14,674 nt of DNA from Syntrophomonadaceae bacterium. GTDB lineage: Bacteria; Bacillota_D; Dethiobacteria; DTU022. The notes under the pieces are model-generated. The model was given only the letters and a program-made list of their open reading frames with translations. It ran no database searches and was not told the DNA's origin. Location of the stretch: positions 1-14,674 of the forward strand of contig PWUG01000043.1 in the NCBI GenBank assembly GCA_003562605.1, in the 5' to 3' direction. Below are positions 1 through 8,076 of this stretch, one piece after another (position 1 is the first letter of the stretch; each line of letters opens with the position of its first letter). The position numbers and the translations under genes were made by a program.

Positions 1-2
1 CT

Positions 3-191
3 CTTAAAGGGACAATTGGCGGAGGTTGTGCCGAAGCGGAAGTGAGGAGAGAGGCCCTGCTCTGTTTTGACCGGGCTCAGGCACGTCTATTTAAGCTTAA
101 ACTTACCGCGGATGCAGCGGCGGAAGAGGGTATGGCCTGTGGTGGGTCGATGGATATTTTCCTTGAACTTCTACCGCATATTTCCCCGTAA
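3..191 (+). CDS. XdhC/CoxI-domain protein, C-terminal part (5' end outside window)
   Basis: An open frame enters from the left edge and stops with TAA at 189-191, leaving 62 visible residues. It starts LKGTIGGGCAEAEV and ends EEGMACGGSMDIFLE followed by six residues. These are the two signature stretches of the XdhC/CoxI domain, the N-terminal domain of the XdhC family. XdhC proteins bind molybdenum cofactor and help insert its sulfurated form into xanthine-dehydrogenase-like enzymes in the cytoplasm. Full-length XdhC has a Rossmann domain after this point, but here the protein ends just past the first domain. It is therefore probably the short single-domain form seen in many anaerobes, where the partner is a separate gene. 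The start and upstream partners are not visible. Family assignment is fairly sure; the enzyme served is unknown. Confidence 0.8.
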   Translation, partial: LKGTIGGGCAEAEVRREALLCFDRAQARLFKLKLTADAAAEEGMACGGSMDIFLELLPHISP

Positions 192-301
192 CTATTTTTT
201 GGCTGTGTTAGAATATATACATCGTAAAAAGGCCCTGCATTAACAGTACGGCAGATCAAGAAACAGATTAATATAAGCCAAATTATTGAAGGGGTGTTCG
301 T

Positions 302-2374
302 ATGTTGAATGTATCCGGCACCAGGATCCGGCAGGCAATTTTATTGGTCCTGGCGGTTTTTGTATTACCTGCTTTGGTTATCTTTGGAGCTGTGCTAACA
401 TCATCAACAGAGGCTTCCAATGGTGACGAGCTCTACCTGACTATTTTGCATACAAATGATGAACACAGTTCACTGATTCCACATTCGCCCACAGTTGATT
501 TTCACCCGGAAAGAGAAAACCCGACAGTTGGCGGCTATGCCCGCCTCGCGTCGGCAGTAAAAGAAATCAGACAGAAGAAAGAGCCTGCCGGAGAACCGGT
601 TCTGCTTCTTTCTGCCGGTGACTATATTGGTGGTTCCCCCTACAGCTGGCTGATCCCGGAAGGTCATTCCCCGGAACTAAAATTAAAGCAGATTATTGGT
701 TACGATGCGGTGATTATTGGTAATCACGAATATGATTACGGCCCGGAAATTCTTGCCAATTATTATCTGGAAGCAGGTTACCCGGCCGCCCATGAGCAAA
801 CGGTTATTCTTGCCTCAAACACGGTTGCTCCGCCGGATCACCCGCTTGCCCGAGAAGGGCTATACCTGGAGAGCAGCCTCCTGGTCCTTGAAAATGGTCT
901 TCAAGTCGGACTTTTTGGTTTGATTGGTAAATATGCCATATCTGTTACTACCGCTAATGATCCGGTTGAATTTAAAGATCAGCATGAAACGGCAAAGAAT
1001 ATGGTTGAAAAATTGCGCAGCCAGGGTGCGCAGGTGGTTATCGCTATTACCCACTCGAGTGTTGAAGAAGATATCGATCTGGCTCGTGATGTTGACGGAA
1101 TCGATGTAATTGTCGGTGGGCACACTCATACAGCCCTGTATGAGCCGGTAATTGAAAATGATACATTTATTCTTCAGGCCGGTTCTCTTCTGGCATACCT
1201 CGGGCAGCTTGAACTGGCTTTTAATCCCTCTACGGGAGAGGTTCGTGTCCGCAATGACGAAAATAACGAACCGTTCCTGATCCCCCTGGATTATCGGTTT
1301 CCCAATGATCCGGAAATCGATTCATTGATTGATCAATATACTGCCGAACTCAATGCGCTGATTGCCGAAAAAACCGGCGGGCTTTTCCAGCATGTTCTCG
1401 ACACGGTAGCGTTCGCAGATTTTGAAATTCCCAATTATCCACCCCAGCAGGAATCGCCTTTTGGCAATTTCGTAACTGATGCTATGCGCCTGATTGCCTG
1501 GGAGAAGACCGGGCAGAGGGCTGATTTTGCAGTACAGGCCAACGGTACAATCCGGGGCAGTGTTACCCCCGGTACCATGCCGCATGCCCTGGGCAAAATA
1601 TCGGTTTACGATCTTGCCGAGCTGATCGGCCTGGGAATAGGCCTGGACGGTTCTGCAGGCTATCCCATCGTGGCTGTCTACCTGACCGGGGAAGAGATTT
1701 ACCGTTTCCTGGAAGTGGCTGCACTTTTCTCCGAGATGATGACCGATACTTATTTCCTGCAGTTCTCCGGTCTGCGCTATGATTATAATCCGCAGAATGC
1801 GATCCTTTTCACAATACCATTTATTGATCAGCCCCTTCCTACCACCCGGGCTGTTATAAGCGCCGAACGCTATATAGGTGATGGCCGTCAAGGATATGAT
1901 GATGAACTTTATGTCCCCCTCGAAAGGGGTGATGATGAACTCTACTGCCTGATTACCGATGCTTATCATGTTTCTTTTCTGCCCATGATTGGTGAACTTT
2001 TACCCCAGCTCGAAATTGTTTTAAAAGATCGGGACGGCAACCCTGTTTCAGTAGATGAAATTGAAAAATTAGTTGTCCCTGTTGACGGTGAAGAATTAAA
2101 GGTATGGGCAGCTGTTTTGGAATATGCCGCCACCCGGCCTGTAGGGGATTCCGGTTTGCCGGAGATCGATGATTACTATGCCACCACCGCCGGAAGGATC
2201 AATCCAACCTGGTCTATTCCTCTGATAATCTGGCCAATCTTGATCCTCCTGGTTTTGATTGCAGGCATAATATTATTAATCAGGCGCAGGCGTTTGCGTA
2301 AAAAGATCAAAATTGCTTCAGGAAGGGTTGGCGATGACAATAGGGAAAAATCAAAGGATTATCCGACCAGTTAA
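302..2374 (+). CDS. Membrane-anchored 5'-nucleotidase / 2',3'-cyclic phosphodiesterase-like metallophosphoesterase
   Basis: This 690-residue protein belongs to the UshA/5'-nucleotidase family, which removes phosphate from nucleotides outside the cytoplasmic membrane. A hydrophobic segment at residues 12-33 acts as signal or anchor. The metal-binding motifs appear in order: HTNDEH (D53, H55), SAGD (D107), GNHE (141-143), THSS (H251) and GGHTH (273-277). The 5'-nucleotidase C-terminal domain follows, with SPFGNFVTDAMR and VQANGTIRG. A second hydrophobic helix at about 638-660 is followed by RRRRLRKK, so the enzyme is probably held on the outer face of the membrane by its C-terminus. There is no LPXTG sorting motif. 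ATG at 302 follows GAAGGGG. Its last 41 bases overlap the next gene, suggesting translational coupling. Substrate cannot be told from sequence; UDP-sugar hydrolase or cyclic phosphodiesterase activity is possible. Confidence 0.9.
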   Translation: MLNVSGTRIRQAILLVLAVFVLPALVIFGAVLTSSTEASNGDELYLTILHTNDEHSSLIPHSPTVDFHPERENPTVGGYARLASAVKEIRQKKEPAGEPVLLLSAGDYIGGSPYSWLIPEGHSPELKLKQIIGYDAVIIGNHEYDYGPEILANYYLEAGYPAAHEQTVILASNTVAPPDHPLAREGLYLESSLLVLENGLQVGLFGLIGKYAISVTTANDPVEFKDQHETAKNMVEKLRSQGAQVVIAITHSSVEEDIDLARDVDGIDVIVGGHTHTALYEPVIENDTFILQAGSLLAYLGQLELAFNPSTGEVRVRNDENNEPFLIPLDYRFPNDPEIDSLIDQYTAELNALIAEKTGGLFQHVLDTVAFADFEIPNYPPQQESPFGNFVTDAMRLIAWEKTGQRADFAVQANGTIRGSVTPGTMPHALGKISVYDLAELIGLGIGLDGSAGYPIVAVYLTGEEIYRFLEVAALFSEMMTDTYFLQFSGLRYDYNPQNAILFTIPFIDQPLPTTRAVISAERYIGDGRQGYDDELYVPLERGDDELYCLITDAYHVSFLPMIGELLPQLEIVLKDRDGNPVSVDEIEKLVVPVDGEELKVWAAVLEYAATRPVGDSGLPEIDDYYATTAGRINPTWSIPLIIWPILILLVLIAGIILLIRRRRLRKKIKIASGRVGDDNREKSKDYPTS

Positions 2375-3794
2375 GTATATAACCAAACTCGACCTGCTTG
2401 CAGCTGAACAGGTCGAATCTGTTCACCAGGCGTCACTGAAGATCCTGGAAAAAGTCGGGATCAGGATGCCCAATCCTAAAGTGATAGAGATTTTAACCGA
2501 AGCGGGAGCCCGTGTTGATCGCGAGAAAAACCTTTTATATTTTCCGCCGAAACTGGTTGAGGAAGCCCTGAAGAAAGCACCCGGCAGGTTTACGCTTTGT
2601 GCCCGGGACAGGAAAAAGGATCTCTTAATCGACGGTACCCGGGGTTATCTGACATTGGATGGCTGTGGACTGCAGGTTTTTGACCTGGAAAGCGGCCAAC
2701 TTCGTCTCTCAACCCTCAGGGATTTGGAACAGGCTACCCTGGTTGCTGATTACCTTGAACAGGTGTCATTTCTCTGGCCGGTAGTCAGTGCCCGGGATTG
2801 TCCTGAGAAGCAGCAGCCACTTTATGAATTACTGGCTCAGCTCAGCTACTCTTCAAAACATGTCCAGGCCATGACTGCAGTCGATGCCCGTTCTGCCCGC
2901 GGTTCAGTTGAAATCGCCTCAGCCGTAGCCGGGGGTGCAGATGCCCTGCGCCGTAGGCCGATAATTTCCAATTTCCAGTGCAGTGTCAGCCCCCTGGCTT
3001 ACGACCCGGGAGGGTTGGAAGCGGCGATGATTTTTGCCGATGCGGGCATACCGACCGGCTTTCTGACCATGCAGATCGGCTGTTCAACGGCGCCGGCGAC
3101 AACAGCGGGCAGCCTGGCCCAGGCAAATGCGGAAGTTTTGGCAGGTTTGACTTTCCTGCAGCTATACAGGCCGGGAAGTCCTACATTCTACGGTTCCTGC
3201 GCAACCGTAATGGAACTGCACACGGGTGCAGTTGCCTGTGGCGGCCCGGAAGATTTTCTGCTCCAGGCTTTATCGGCACAGATGGCCAGGTATTATAACC
3301 TGCCCTCTAACATAGGCACCTTTTCCACCGGGGCCAAGGCATCGAACTGGCATTCCGGGGTGGAAAATGCTCTCTCAGGGGCAGTCAGTATATTTGCCGG
3401 GGCCGATATGATGTGCGGTGCAGGTCTTTTAGCCGGTGCATTGATATTTTCTTTTGAACAGCTGTTGCTTGACTGCGAGATCTTTGAAATAATCAGGCGC
3501 ACTGCAGAAGGAATTGAAATCAACTCAGAAACCCTTGCCCTGGATACTATTGCTAAAGTTGGTTCCGACGATCATTTTATGGTCGAACCTCATACTATTA
3601 AACATATGCGGGATTTGTGGCAGCCGGAATTGATTAACCGCAGCCCATATGGCAAATGGCAGGCTGAGGGATGCCGTGAGGCGTTGGAAAATGCCCGGGA
3701 AAAAGCAAAATGGATCTTGGCCAACCACCGGCCTGAACCTTTGGAAGATAAACTGTTGCAGGAGATCCGGAAGATAATTGGATCCTATAAATAA
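2334..3794 (+). CDS. MttB-family (COG5598) corrinoid-dependent methyltransferase, non-pyrrolysine type
   Basis: This 486-residue protein resembles the trimethylamine methyltransferase MttB superfamily, whose members transfer a methyl group from a quaternary or tertiary amine to a corrinoid protein. Recognisable stretches are LKILEKVGIRMPNPKV near the N-terminus, YLTLDGCGLQVFDLESG (105-121), the barrel segments around GCSTAPATTAGS (249-260), FYGSCATVME (285-294), CGGPED (302-307) and FSFEQLLLDCEI (372-383). No in-frame TAG occurs, so it lacks pyrrolysine. Related non-pyrrolysine members demethylate glycine betaine, proline betaine, carnitine or gamma-butyrobetaine, so the substrate here is open. 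ATG at 2334 is preferred because AGGAAGGG (2320-2327) sits six bases upstream; a TTG at 2313 is in frame but lacks a site. No corrinoid protein or corrinoid-activation gene is visible. The two genes that follow suggest an amino-acid-like substrate (inference). Confidence 0.88.
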   Translation: MTIGKNQRIIRPVKYITKLDLLAAEQVESVHQASLKILEKVGIRMPNPKVIEILTEAGARVDREKNLLYFPPKLVEEALKKAPGRFTLCARDRKKDLLIDGTRGYLTLDGCGLQVFDLESGQLRLSTLRDLEQATLVADYLEQVSFLWPVVSARDCPEKQQPLYELLAQLSYSSKHVQAMTAVDARSARGSVEIASAVAGGADALRRRPIISNFQCSVSPLAYDPGGLEAAMIFADAGIPTGFLTMQIGCSTAPATTAGSLAQANAEVLAGLTFLQLYRPGSPTFYGSCATVMELHTGAVACGGPEDFLLQALSAQMARYYNLPSNIGTFSTGAKASNWHSGVENALSGAVSIFAGADMMCGAGLLAGALIFSFEQLLLDCEIFEIIRRTAEGIEINSETLALDTIAKVGSDDHFMVEPHTIKHMRDLWQPELINRSPYGKWQAEGCREALENAREKAKWILANHRPEPLEDKLLQEIRKIIGSYK

Positions 3795-3889
3795 ACAGTT
3801 ATCAAAGTGAAATTGCGGAATTAGAAGCCGGCAGAGATCTGTTAGAATGTGAAAGATCTTTGGAAAAACATGAATTGAGGTGGACAAAA

Positions 3890-5071
3890 ATGGCTTACAG
3901 GTATGCAGTGCTTGGTGCAGGGAGGCAGGGGACAGCTGCCGCCTACGATATGGCAAAGTTTGGTGACGCAGTATCGGTAACCCTGCTTGACCGGGACCTT
4001 GGTACAGCTGAAAATTCTGCTCAAAGAATTAACCTGCTTCTGGGTAAAGAAATTGCTTTTGCCAAAAAGATTGATGCTGCAAACGAAGATCAGTTGACAA
4101 CAGTGCTAAAGGACATTGATTCTTTTTTGAGTGCTGTACCTTACTGGCTTAACCCCCGGATATCGCGCTGCGCTATTGATGCAGGCGCTTCTATGTGCGA
4201 TCTGGGTGGAAAAACCAGCCTGGTCCTCGAACAAATGAAATTAGATCAGGAAGCGGCTGCAGCAGGGATAAGCATTGTACCCGATTGCGGGCAGGTTCCC
4301 GGCCTCGGCAACTCCCTGGCGGCTTACGCCATTAGCCTTCTCGATAGCACTGAAGAAATCTACATGTGGGATGGAGGCATAGCCCAGGATCCGCGTCCGC
4401 CATTTAATTATTACCTTACCTTTAATATTGCCGGATTGACCAATGAGTATTACGGTACAGCATGTTTCCTGCGTGACGGCAAGATTACTGAACTTCCCAC
4501 TTTTACTGAAGATGAATACGAGTTGGTCAAGTTTCCTGAACCGATTGGCACACTGGAAGCTTTCGTAGCCGGAGGAGGAACTTCGACAGCCCCATGGACT
4601 TATGAAGGAAAGCTGAAAACATATCAGAACAAAACCCTGCGTTACCGGGGCCACTTTACACAGTGGAAAACCCTGATGGACTGCGGTTTACTGGAAGAAG
4701 AACCGCTTGACCTTGGGGATGGGACCAAAGTTTCACCGCGCCAGGTCCTCCACACTTTGCTGGAACCGAAACTTGCGCCCAGGGACGGCGATAAAGACCT
4801 GGTAATCGTTCGTATTAAAGGATACGGTCAAAAAGAGGGCCGCCGAGCTGAAGCTTTTGTGGAGGTTATTGATTTTTTTGATGAAGTGACAGGGTTTTCA
4901 GCAATGGAGAGAACGACCGGCTGGCATGCAGCTATTATGGCAATTTTTAACGCCAGGGGAACAACCCCGCGTGGGGTTAAATCTGTAGAAACCGCAGTTC
5001 CCGGCCCACTGTTTGTAGAAGAACTGCTCAAACGCGGCATTCCCCTGGAGGAAAAGGTCAGCTTTGCTTAA
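3890..5071 (+). CDS. Saccharopine dehydrogenase-family oxidoreductase, lysine 6-dehydrogenase-like
   Basis: A 393-residue NAD(P)-dependent oxidoreductase. The N-terminus carries a Rossmann nucleotide-binding motif, VLGAGRQG (7-14), and an acidic residue near the end of strand two (LLDRD, 32-36), which favours NAD. The stretch SAVPYWLNP (81-89) and DCGQVPGLGN (132-141) are typical of the saccharopine-dehydrogenase/lysine 6-dehydrogenase family, and the length fits the lysine 6-dehydrogenase branch (about 385 residues). That enzyme oxidatively deaminates the side-chain amino group of lysine. Related members act on other amino acids or polyamine derivatives, so the substrate is uncertain. ATG at 3890 is chosen because GAGGTGG (3877-3883) lies six bases upstream; an in-frame TTG at 3860 has none. 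It lies 95 bases after the MttB-family gene and before an aminotransferase, suggesting a shared amino-acid pathway. Confidence 0.8.
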   Translation: MAYRYAVLGAGRQGTAAAYDMAKFGDAVSVTLLDRDLGTAENSAQRINLLLGKEIAFAKKIDAANEDQLTTVLKDIDSFLSAVPYWLNPRISRCAIDAGASMCDLGGKTSLVLEQMKLDQEAAAAGISIVPDCGQVPGLGNSLAAYAISLLDSTEEIYMWDGGIAQDPRPPFNYYLTFNIAGLTNEYYGTACFLRDGKITELPTFTEDEYELVKFPEPIGTLEAFVAGGGTSTAPWTYEGKLKTYQNKTLRYRGHFTQWKTLMDCGLLEEEPLDLGDGTKVSPRQVLHTLLEPKLAPRDGDKDLVIVRIKGYGQKEGRRAEAFVEVIDFFDEVTGFSAMERTTGWHAAIMAIFNARGTTPRGVKSVETAVPGPLFVEELLKRGIPLEEKVSFA

Positions 5072-5073
5072 AT

Positions 5074-5093
5074 AATCAGGATGATTTTTTTTT
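5074..5093 (+). terminator. Weak candidate terminator after the dehydrogenase gene
   Basis: A 5-bp stem, AATCA (5074-5078) and TGATT (5082-5086) around GGA, runs into nine T residues (5085-5093). The stem is short and AT-rich, so efficiency is doubtful. It would separate the dehydrogenase from the aminotransferase, which has a 174-base gap in front of it. Confidence 0.3.
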
Positions 5094-5245
5094 GACAGGG
5101 GCATATAAAACCCTCGGTAAGATTTCGTCATGATTGAGCCGATAGTCCTTTAGTAATATTTAGAATCAGTGTTCGTGGCCGGTGGACACAACTTTCGATT
5201 TATGCTACCTTTAAGCATACACAATAAATTACGGAGTTGATTAGA

Positions 5246-6112
5246 ATGCAAAATTTGGCCTGGATAGACGGTACTATCAACGATATATCCAAAGCAAAAA
5301 TATCTATTGAGGATCGCGGTTACCTGCTGGGTGACGGGGTTTACGAAGTGATCAGGATCTATAACAGCCATCCTTTTTATCTAAATGCCCACCTCAAAAG
5401 GCTGCAAATAAGCGCAGGGGCAATTCGGATCGATATTCCATATGCGATGGAGGATATCAAAACAACAGTACAGGGGTTGATAGAAGCCAGTGGCTGCAGT
5501 GACGGCTATATCTATATACAGCTGACAAGGGGCAGGGCGAAGCGAGATCATCTCTTCCCGGCCGGCGCTAAACCTAAAATGGTAATTTATGTTAGAGAGT
5601 TGGATCCAATACCTGAAATCGATGCAATAAGGCCTCAGCACTGCATCACTTTACCTGATGAGCGCTGGATGAACTGTTATATCAAGACTATTAACCTGCT
5701 GCCAAATCTACTGGCAAGGCAAAAAGCTGCTGAAGCGGGAGCAATAGAAGCTATTCTCTACCGTCCGGGTGAAGTTGTGACCGAAGGTACGCGTTCAAAC
5801 GTTTTTGCGATTATTGACGGCAGGGTCATGACTCATCCAGAAACAAACCTGATCCTCTCGGGAATCACACGGCGGATTGTTCTCGATATCCTGGAAAATT
5901 TATCTATTCCTTTCAGTGAAGAGTCTTTTACCCTGCGGGATTTGGAAAAAGCTTCTGAAGTTTGGATTACTTCTTCGACCATGGAAGTAAACCCGGTCGG
6001 CGAAATTGACGGCAGATCTATCAACGGTTTCGCAATCGGTTCTATCTGCCTGCGGTTAATGAAAGAGTTCCGTAAACAAATAGCAGAAAACTGTTTTGAG
6101 GATGTGACTTAG
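5246..6112 (+). CDS. dat: D-amino-acid aminotransferase (class IV PLP enzyme)
   Basis: A 288-residue fold-type IV aminotransferase. It matches the D-amino-acid transaminase group closely: DRGYLLGDGVYEV (23-35), then QLTRGRAKRDHLFP (92-105), then RWMNCYIKTINLLPN (140-154) with K147 as the PLP-binding lysine, and GEVVTEGTRSNVF (175-187) with E180 near the cofactor. Y33, R100 and H102 line up with the Bacillus residues that bind the substrate carboxylate, which favours D-amino acids over branched-chain L-amino acids. The enzyme interconverts D-alanine and D-glutamate with keto acids in the cytoplasm, feeding cell-wall synthesis or D-amino-acid use. ATG at 5246 is chosen over TTG at 5237 because ACGGAG (5231-5236) fits only the ATG. 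The TAG stop is directly followed by the TTG start of the next gene. A 4-amino-4-deoxychorismate lyase is a less likely alternative. Confidence 0.85.
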   Translation: MQNLAWIDGTINDISKAKISIEDRGYLLGDGVYEVIRIYNSHPFYLNAHLKRLQISAGAIRIDIPYAMEDIKTTVQGLIEASGCSDGYIYIQLTRGRAKRDHLFPAGAKPKMVIYVRELDPIPEIDAIRPQHCITLPDERWMNCYIKTINLLPNLLARQKAAEAGAIEAILYRPGEVVTEGTRSNVFAIIDGRVMTHPETNLILSGITRRIVLDILENLSIPFSEESFTLRDLEKASEVWITSSTMEVNPVGEIDGRSINGFAIGSICLRLMKEFRKQIAENCFEDVT

Positions 6113-7234
6113 TTGCCTCTTCAGGTGAAAACGATCATTTCTTTTCTTGACGATCTTGCCCCTCCTTCAATTGCCCTGCCCGGCGATCCGGTCGGACTGC
6201 AGCTTGGAAACCCCGAAGCCGAAGTAAAGAAAATTATCGTTGCTCTTGATCCTGATCAGGATGCAGTTGATGAAGCATTTGCAATCGGAGCAGATATGCT
6301 GGTAACCCACCATCCGCTTTTTTACCGTAAACTATCTTCGATTAATGAAAGCAAACCCGAAGGTGCCGTTGTAGCCTCTGCTATCAGAAACCGACTCAGC
6401 ATTTACAGTTTGCATACCAATTTTGATGTGGCTCCAAAAGGTGTTACCTTTCAGCTGGCGAAAACTTTAAATTTGCCTGTCGAAGATGCAGAAGTCCTTG
6501 AGGTAACAGGTAGCGAGCAGCTGCTTAAAATGGTCGTTTTTGTTCCTGCCGGGTACGAAGATGAAATTCGTAATGCCCTGGCTGGGGTTGGAGCGGGGCA
6601 TATAGGCAATTACAGCCACTGTACTTTCCAGGCTGAAGGAGTGGGAACATTCATGCCCGGAGAAGGGACTAAACCCTATATTGGCAGCAGCGGTCAATTG
6701 GAAAAAGTAGATGAAATACGCCTGGAAACTATTTTACCGGCGACTTTCCGGACAGCCGCTTTAAAAGCCCTGTCCCAAGTGCATCCCTATGAAGAAGCAG
6801 CCTATGATCTCTATCCCCTTGACCTGGATGGAAAGACTATTGGTTTGGGGCTGGTTATTAACCTGGGGAAACCGCTTACTCTTGATTGCCTTCTTGGAGT
6901 ATGCAGGGAGAATCTGAGTGCAGATAGTTTACGTTACCTTAATTCAGGCAGTAGTTCTTTCAAACGAATTGCTCTATGTGGAGGAAGCGGCGGTTCTTTA
7001 ATTTCACATGCCGCACGCAAACAGGCTGATATACTGATTTCCGGGGATTTCAGCTATCATGATCTCAAGCAGGCTGAATCTCTGGGTATCGCTTTAATTG
7101 ATGCCGGCCATGATTCTACAGAACAGCCCGGGGTAGCCTATCTTCGTCAATACCTGGAAGAGAGCTTAAAAACCAAGGGCTGTTGCGTCGAGGTTTGCCT
7201 GCAAACCAAGATGCAGTCAGGCTGGAACCGGTAA
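6113..7234 (+). CDS. Nif3-like dinuclear metal center hexameric protein (YqfO/YbgI family)
   Basis: A 373-residue Nif3-family protein in the long form with a PII-like domain inserted in the middle, as in Bacillus YqfO. Metal-site motifs are THHPLFY (H66, H67), SLHTNFD (H101, D105) and, near the C-terminus, DAGHDSTEQPG (H333, E337). The insert is recognisable by VPAGYEDEIRNAL, GHIGNYSHCTFQ and QVHPYEEAAYD. CGGSGGSLI and ISGDFSYHD mark the last domain. The family forms ring-shaped hexamers with two metals per subunit; its cellular job is unsettled, and the label GTP cyclohydrolase I type 2 rests on limited evidence. The usual WDNVG near the N-terminus is GDPVG here (24-28). The TTG start immediately follows the previous stop, with GAGGATG at 6098-6104 as ribosome site, so the two genes are very probably cotranscribed. 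Confidence 0.92.
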   Translation: MPLQVKTIISFLDDLAPPSIALPGDPVGLQLGNPEAEVKKIIVALDPDQDAVDEAFAIGADMLVTHHPLFYRKLSSINESKPEGAVVASAIRNRLSIYSLHTNFDVAPKGVTFQLAKTLNLPVEDAEVLEVTGSEQLLKMVVFVPAGYEDEIRNALAGVGAGHIGNYSHCTFQAEGVGTFMPGEGTKPYIGSSGQLEKVDEIRLETILPATFRTAALKALSQVHPYEEAAYDLYPLDLDGKTIGLGLVINLGKPLTLDCLLGVCRENLSADSLRYLNSGSSSFKRIALCGGSGGSLISHAARKQADILISGDFSYHDLKQAESLGIALIDAGHDSTEQPGVAYLRQYLEESLKTKGCCVEVCLQTKMQSGWNR

Positions 7235-7238
7235 TACA

Positions 7239-7264
7239 GGGTAGGTGAAAACCTACCCTTTTTT
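7239..7264 (+). terminator. Intrinsic terminator closing the left operon
   Basis: A perfect 8-bp stem, GGGTAGGT (7239-7246) with ACCTACCC (7251-7258), is closed by a GAAA tetraloop and followed by six T residues. It starts four bases after the Nif3-family stop codon and marks the end of that transcription unit. Confidence 0.93.
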
Positions 7265-7296
7265 GATGCAATTTATTGATGAAAGGGTGTATAAAA

Positions 7297-8010
7297 ATGC
7301 AGTTACAACTACTATGGGACCTACAGGAGCTTGATCTTGCCATCAGTAATGTTAGACAAAGGATCGAGGAAGCGCCCCTTCAGAGTGGGGTAGATCAAGT
7401 CGCTGAAAGGCTGGAGGAACTGAATAATCAGCTTTCCGAAGATGAATTCCGGCTTAAAGGAGACCGCAAGACCCTCAGGACCCTCGAAATGAATGTCCAA
7501 AAGCTTGTTGATGACAGGAAAGAGTTGAGCGAGAACATGTATGGCGGGAAGGTTTCGAACGTAAAAGAACTCGAACAGATGCAGCGCAAAATGGAGCTGC
7601 TTGCAGTTGAAAAGAAAAAGCTTGAAGACAGTATTCTAAACCTGATGGAATCAATTGAAAACAAGGAGGCGTTATTGGAGCAGACCACAGAAGAGCTTAA
7701 TCAGAGCAAGCAAGACCTCGAGGGGAAAGAAAAACGGCTTGCCGATGAAATGCTCCAACTTGAGCGGGAATTGGCCCGGTTGGAGGAAGAACGGAATAAT
7801 AGCGCCGGAAAAATTGAAGCTAAGTACATTGATAAATATGTGATGTTGGCTGAGAAAAATCAGGGGCAGGCTCTGGCCCGGGTAGTCGAGGATCTCTGCA
7901 GCGGATGTCGGGTATATATTTCTTCCGGGCTTCGTGGCAAGCTTTACAATCCCGGTGCAATGGTGTATTGTGAAAACTGCGGACGCTTGCTGGTTAAGCT
8001 TGATAAATAG
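7297..8010 (+). CDS. Coiled-coil zinc-ribbon protein (COG1579/DUF164, CdsZ-like)
   Basis: A 237-residue protein that is almost all charged coiled coil from residue 5 to about 190, followed by a C4 zinc ribbon: CSGC (201-204) and CENC (225-228). The stretch MYGGKVSNVKELEQM in the coil corresponds to the conserved GKV-N-KELE turn of the COG1579 family. Members of this family include a chlamydial protein linked to type III secretion (CT398/CdsZ), but in free-living Firmicutes the function is unknown; a nucleic-acid or protein-bridging role is only a guess. ATG at 7297 is chosen over TTG 7276 and ATG 7279 because AAAGGGTG (7282-7289) is correctly spaced for it. Genes of this family are commonly found next to Nif3-family genes, as here, although a strong terminator separates the two. 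Confidence 0.88.
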   Translation: MQLQLLWDLQELDLAISNVRQRIEEAPLQSGVDQVAERLEELNNQLSEDEFRLKGDRKTLRTLEMNVQKLVDDRKELSENMYGGKVSNVKELEQMQRKMELLAVEKKKLEDSILNLMESIENKEALLEQTTEELNQSKQDLEGKEKRLADEMLQLERELARLEEERNNSAGKIEAKYIDKYVMLAEKNQGQALARVVEDLCSGCRVYISSGLRGKLYNPGAMVYCENCGRLLVKLDK

Positions 8011-8076
8011 CAGCAGCGTGCGCTATTGCTATGATTGTAGTAAATTTAATGTGATATTGATCCGGAGGGATTGCTG

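Noticed and set aside
1322..1969. Long open frame on the - strand (215 residues) inside the phosphoesterase gene
   Set aside because: It lies wholly opposite a gene with clear catalytic motifs, resembles no family I know, and has no convincing ribosome site. It is a shadow frame.
2220..2374. Sortase (LPXTG) cell-wall anchor on the phosphoesterase
   Set aside because: There is a C-terminal helix and basic tail, but no LPXTG-like motif before it.
2334..3794. Pyrrolysine-containing MttB
   Set aside because: No in-frame TAG occurs in the gene; it is continuous to TAA.
5169..5219. Two small hairpins before the aminotransferase gene (5169-5189 and 5201-5219) as a riboswitch
   Set aside because: Stems are only six base pairs, no terminator or sequestered ribosome site follows, and they match no known class.
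8011..8076. Hairpin after the zinc-ribbon gene as a terminator
   Set aside because: The stem is interrupted and there is no T-tract.
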